Under the pieces are notes generated by a model that saw only the letters and a program-made list of their open reading frames with translations, did no database searches and was not told where the DNA came from. The translations under genes were made by a program, and so were the position numbers. Of a stretch of 6,403 bases of DNA, positions 6,146 through 6,403 are shown in pieces (within the stretch, counting starts at the first letter, position 1; each line of letters opens with the position of its first letter). The DNA comes from an uncultured Eubacterium sp. (GTDB lineage Bacteria; Bacillota; Clostridia; Peptostreptococcales; Anaerovoracaceae): NCBI GenBank assembly GCA_905193765.1, contig CAJJPZ010000128.1, positions 1 through 6,403 of the forward strand, read 5' to 3'.

Positions 6146-6188
6146 ATGGTAGGTTTCTCAGCGGAAATACTACAAAATTCTACTCCAT
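6146..6188. repeat. Palindromic repeat unit 4
   Basis: ATGGTAGGTTTCTCAGCGG (6146-6164) faces CAAAATTCTACTCCAT (6173-6188). It is again one arm of each subtype and is the most diverged unit, with an extra half-like CTAC at 6169-6173 region between the arms. Confidence 0.65.
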
Positions 6189-6238
6189 ACACAGAAGACA
6201 GAGAGGCTGCAGCACGATACCTGCATTCACAGTTCAAT

Positions 6239-6285
6239 AAACGGGAAGAAGACCTGCGTTCCCACAGATCTTCTTCCCGTTTTAT
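6239..6285. terminator. Strong hairpin terminator, possibly bidirectional
   Basis: AAACGGGAAGAAGA (6239-6252) and TCTTCTTCCCGTTT (6269-6282) are perfectly complementary over 14 bp around a 16-base loop. On the minus strand the stem ends in GTTTATTG, terminating the amidohydrolase gene 43 bases past its stop codon. On the plus strand it ends in GTTTTATGATTT, so it could also stop transcription coming from the repeat array. Confidence 0.8.
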
Positions 6286-6325
6286 GATTTGTGTCAGAAG
6301 AGTAATTCTCTTCCTTGTAAGTTTG

Positions 6326-6403
6326 CTACCTTTCAAACGTCACCTGTCCGTCCATGATAGTAAGGATCACCTTTGCATCTTTGATCTCATCTGCCGGGAT
6401 CGC
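6326..6403 (-). CDS. C-terminus of an amidohydrolase (YtcJ-like / amidohydrolase family 3), enters from the right edge
   Basis: Twenty-five codons and a TAG stop are visible. They read IPADEIKDAKVILTIMDGQV followed by TFER. This is the characteristic end of the YtcJ-like metal-dependent amidohydrolases: a short beta-sandwich tail after the TIM-barrel, in which the I-x-D-A-K-V-x-x-T-I-x-D-G motif closes the protein. The catalytic residues lie outside the window, so the substrate cannot be judged. The call rests on a short tail but the motif is distinctive. The gene is followed by the terminator at 6239-6282. Confidence 0.75.
   Translation of the reverse strand, partial: AIPADEIKDAKVILTIMDGQVTFER

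Larger units (their letters stand above)
5794..6188. repeat. Array of ten related half-repeats, mainly four imperfect palindromes
   Basis: The roughly 600-base stretch between the TetR gene and the amidohydrolase gene contains no believable gene. Instead it carries recurring half-sites of two subtypes, ATGGTAGAGTTTTCGG and GAGTAGATTTTC, in both orientations. They are at 5794-5807 (-), 5875-5891 (+), 5900-5916 (-), 5928-5939 (+, degenerate), 5960-5976 (+), 5982-5998 (-), 6064-6080 (+), 6085-6103 (-), 6146-6164 (+) and 6173-6188 (-). Eight of them pair into four head-to-head hairpin units of about 40 bases spaced by 43, 65 and 42 bases. Some copies share an outer flank ending in GCGATGGTAG. The sequence between units is not repeated. 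It resembles dispersed palindromic elements of the REP/BIME or MITE-remnant kind; the family is not one I recognise. Confidence 0.8.

Noticed and set aside
5871..6152. 93-codon plus-strand reading frame
   Set aside because: It has no ribosome binding site, crosses three palindromic units, and its translation is compositionally odd with no recognisable motif.
5875..6188. CRISPR array
   Set aside because: The repeats are diverged, palindromic and alternate in orientation; spacer lengths vary (42-65) and no cas gene is present.
5740..6300. Insertion sequence or prophage remnant
   Set aside because: No transposase or integrase fragment, target duplication or long terminal repeats can be seen.
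6097..6336. 79-codon minus-strand reading frame overlapping the amidohydrolase end
   Set aside because: It would need a TTG start inside another gene, then run through the terminator hairpin and into the repeat array. The AGGTG upstream is explained by the amidohydrolase codons.

Overview
The window reads as a mid-GC Clostridia-type (Firmicutes) chromosome. The signs are strong AGGAGG-type ribosome binding sites, frequent ATA isoleucine codons, a zinc-type L31, and an MMPL/heptad-repeat export pair of the kind seen in Gram-positive anaerobes. The family-level assignment is not certain. All six genes lie on the minus strand, so transcription runs from right to left. No rRNA, tRNA, transposase or phage gene is visible.

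Read in the direction of transcription, the right edge (6326-6403) holds the last 25 codons of an amidohydrolase, followed by a strong 14-bp terminator hairpin (6239-6282). A gene-poor stretch of about 600 bases follows. It carries an unusual array of ten related half-repeats (consensus ATGGTAGAGTTTTCGG or GAGTAGATTTTC), arranged mainly as four imperfect palindromes between 5875 and 6188. Next is a TetR-family regulator (5149-5727) with its own extended -10 promoter and a clean terminator (5104-5134).

Immediately downstream is a two-gene operon. The first gene is a 707-residue MMPL/RND-family membrane transporter (2901-5024). The second is a 703-residue secreted protein built from Leu-x-x-Gly heptads (752-2863). 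The operon promoter (5059-5086) contains a perfect 13-base palindrome, GTATAG-A-CTATAC on the coding strand, between its -35 and -10 boxes. This is the obvious candidate operator for the adjacent TetR protein. The layout suggests a ligand-inducible envelope export system: regulator, proton-driven permease, and a wall- or surface-side partner.

At the left, rpmE (ribosomal protein L31, 444-644) has its own good promoter starting only a few bases beyond the operon's last stop codon. No clear terminator separates the two. rpmE ends in a terminator that overlaps a second, mutually exclusive hairpin leading into the ribosome binding site of yfcE (phosphodiesterase), whose 5' 107 codons are in the window.

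The most interesting items are the palindromic half-site array, the transporter/heptad-protein pair with its NGDGT-loop repeats, and the overlapping hairpins between rpmE and yfcE.
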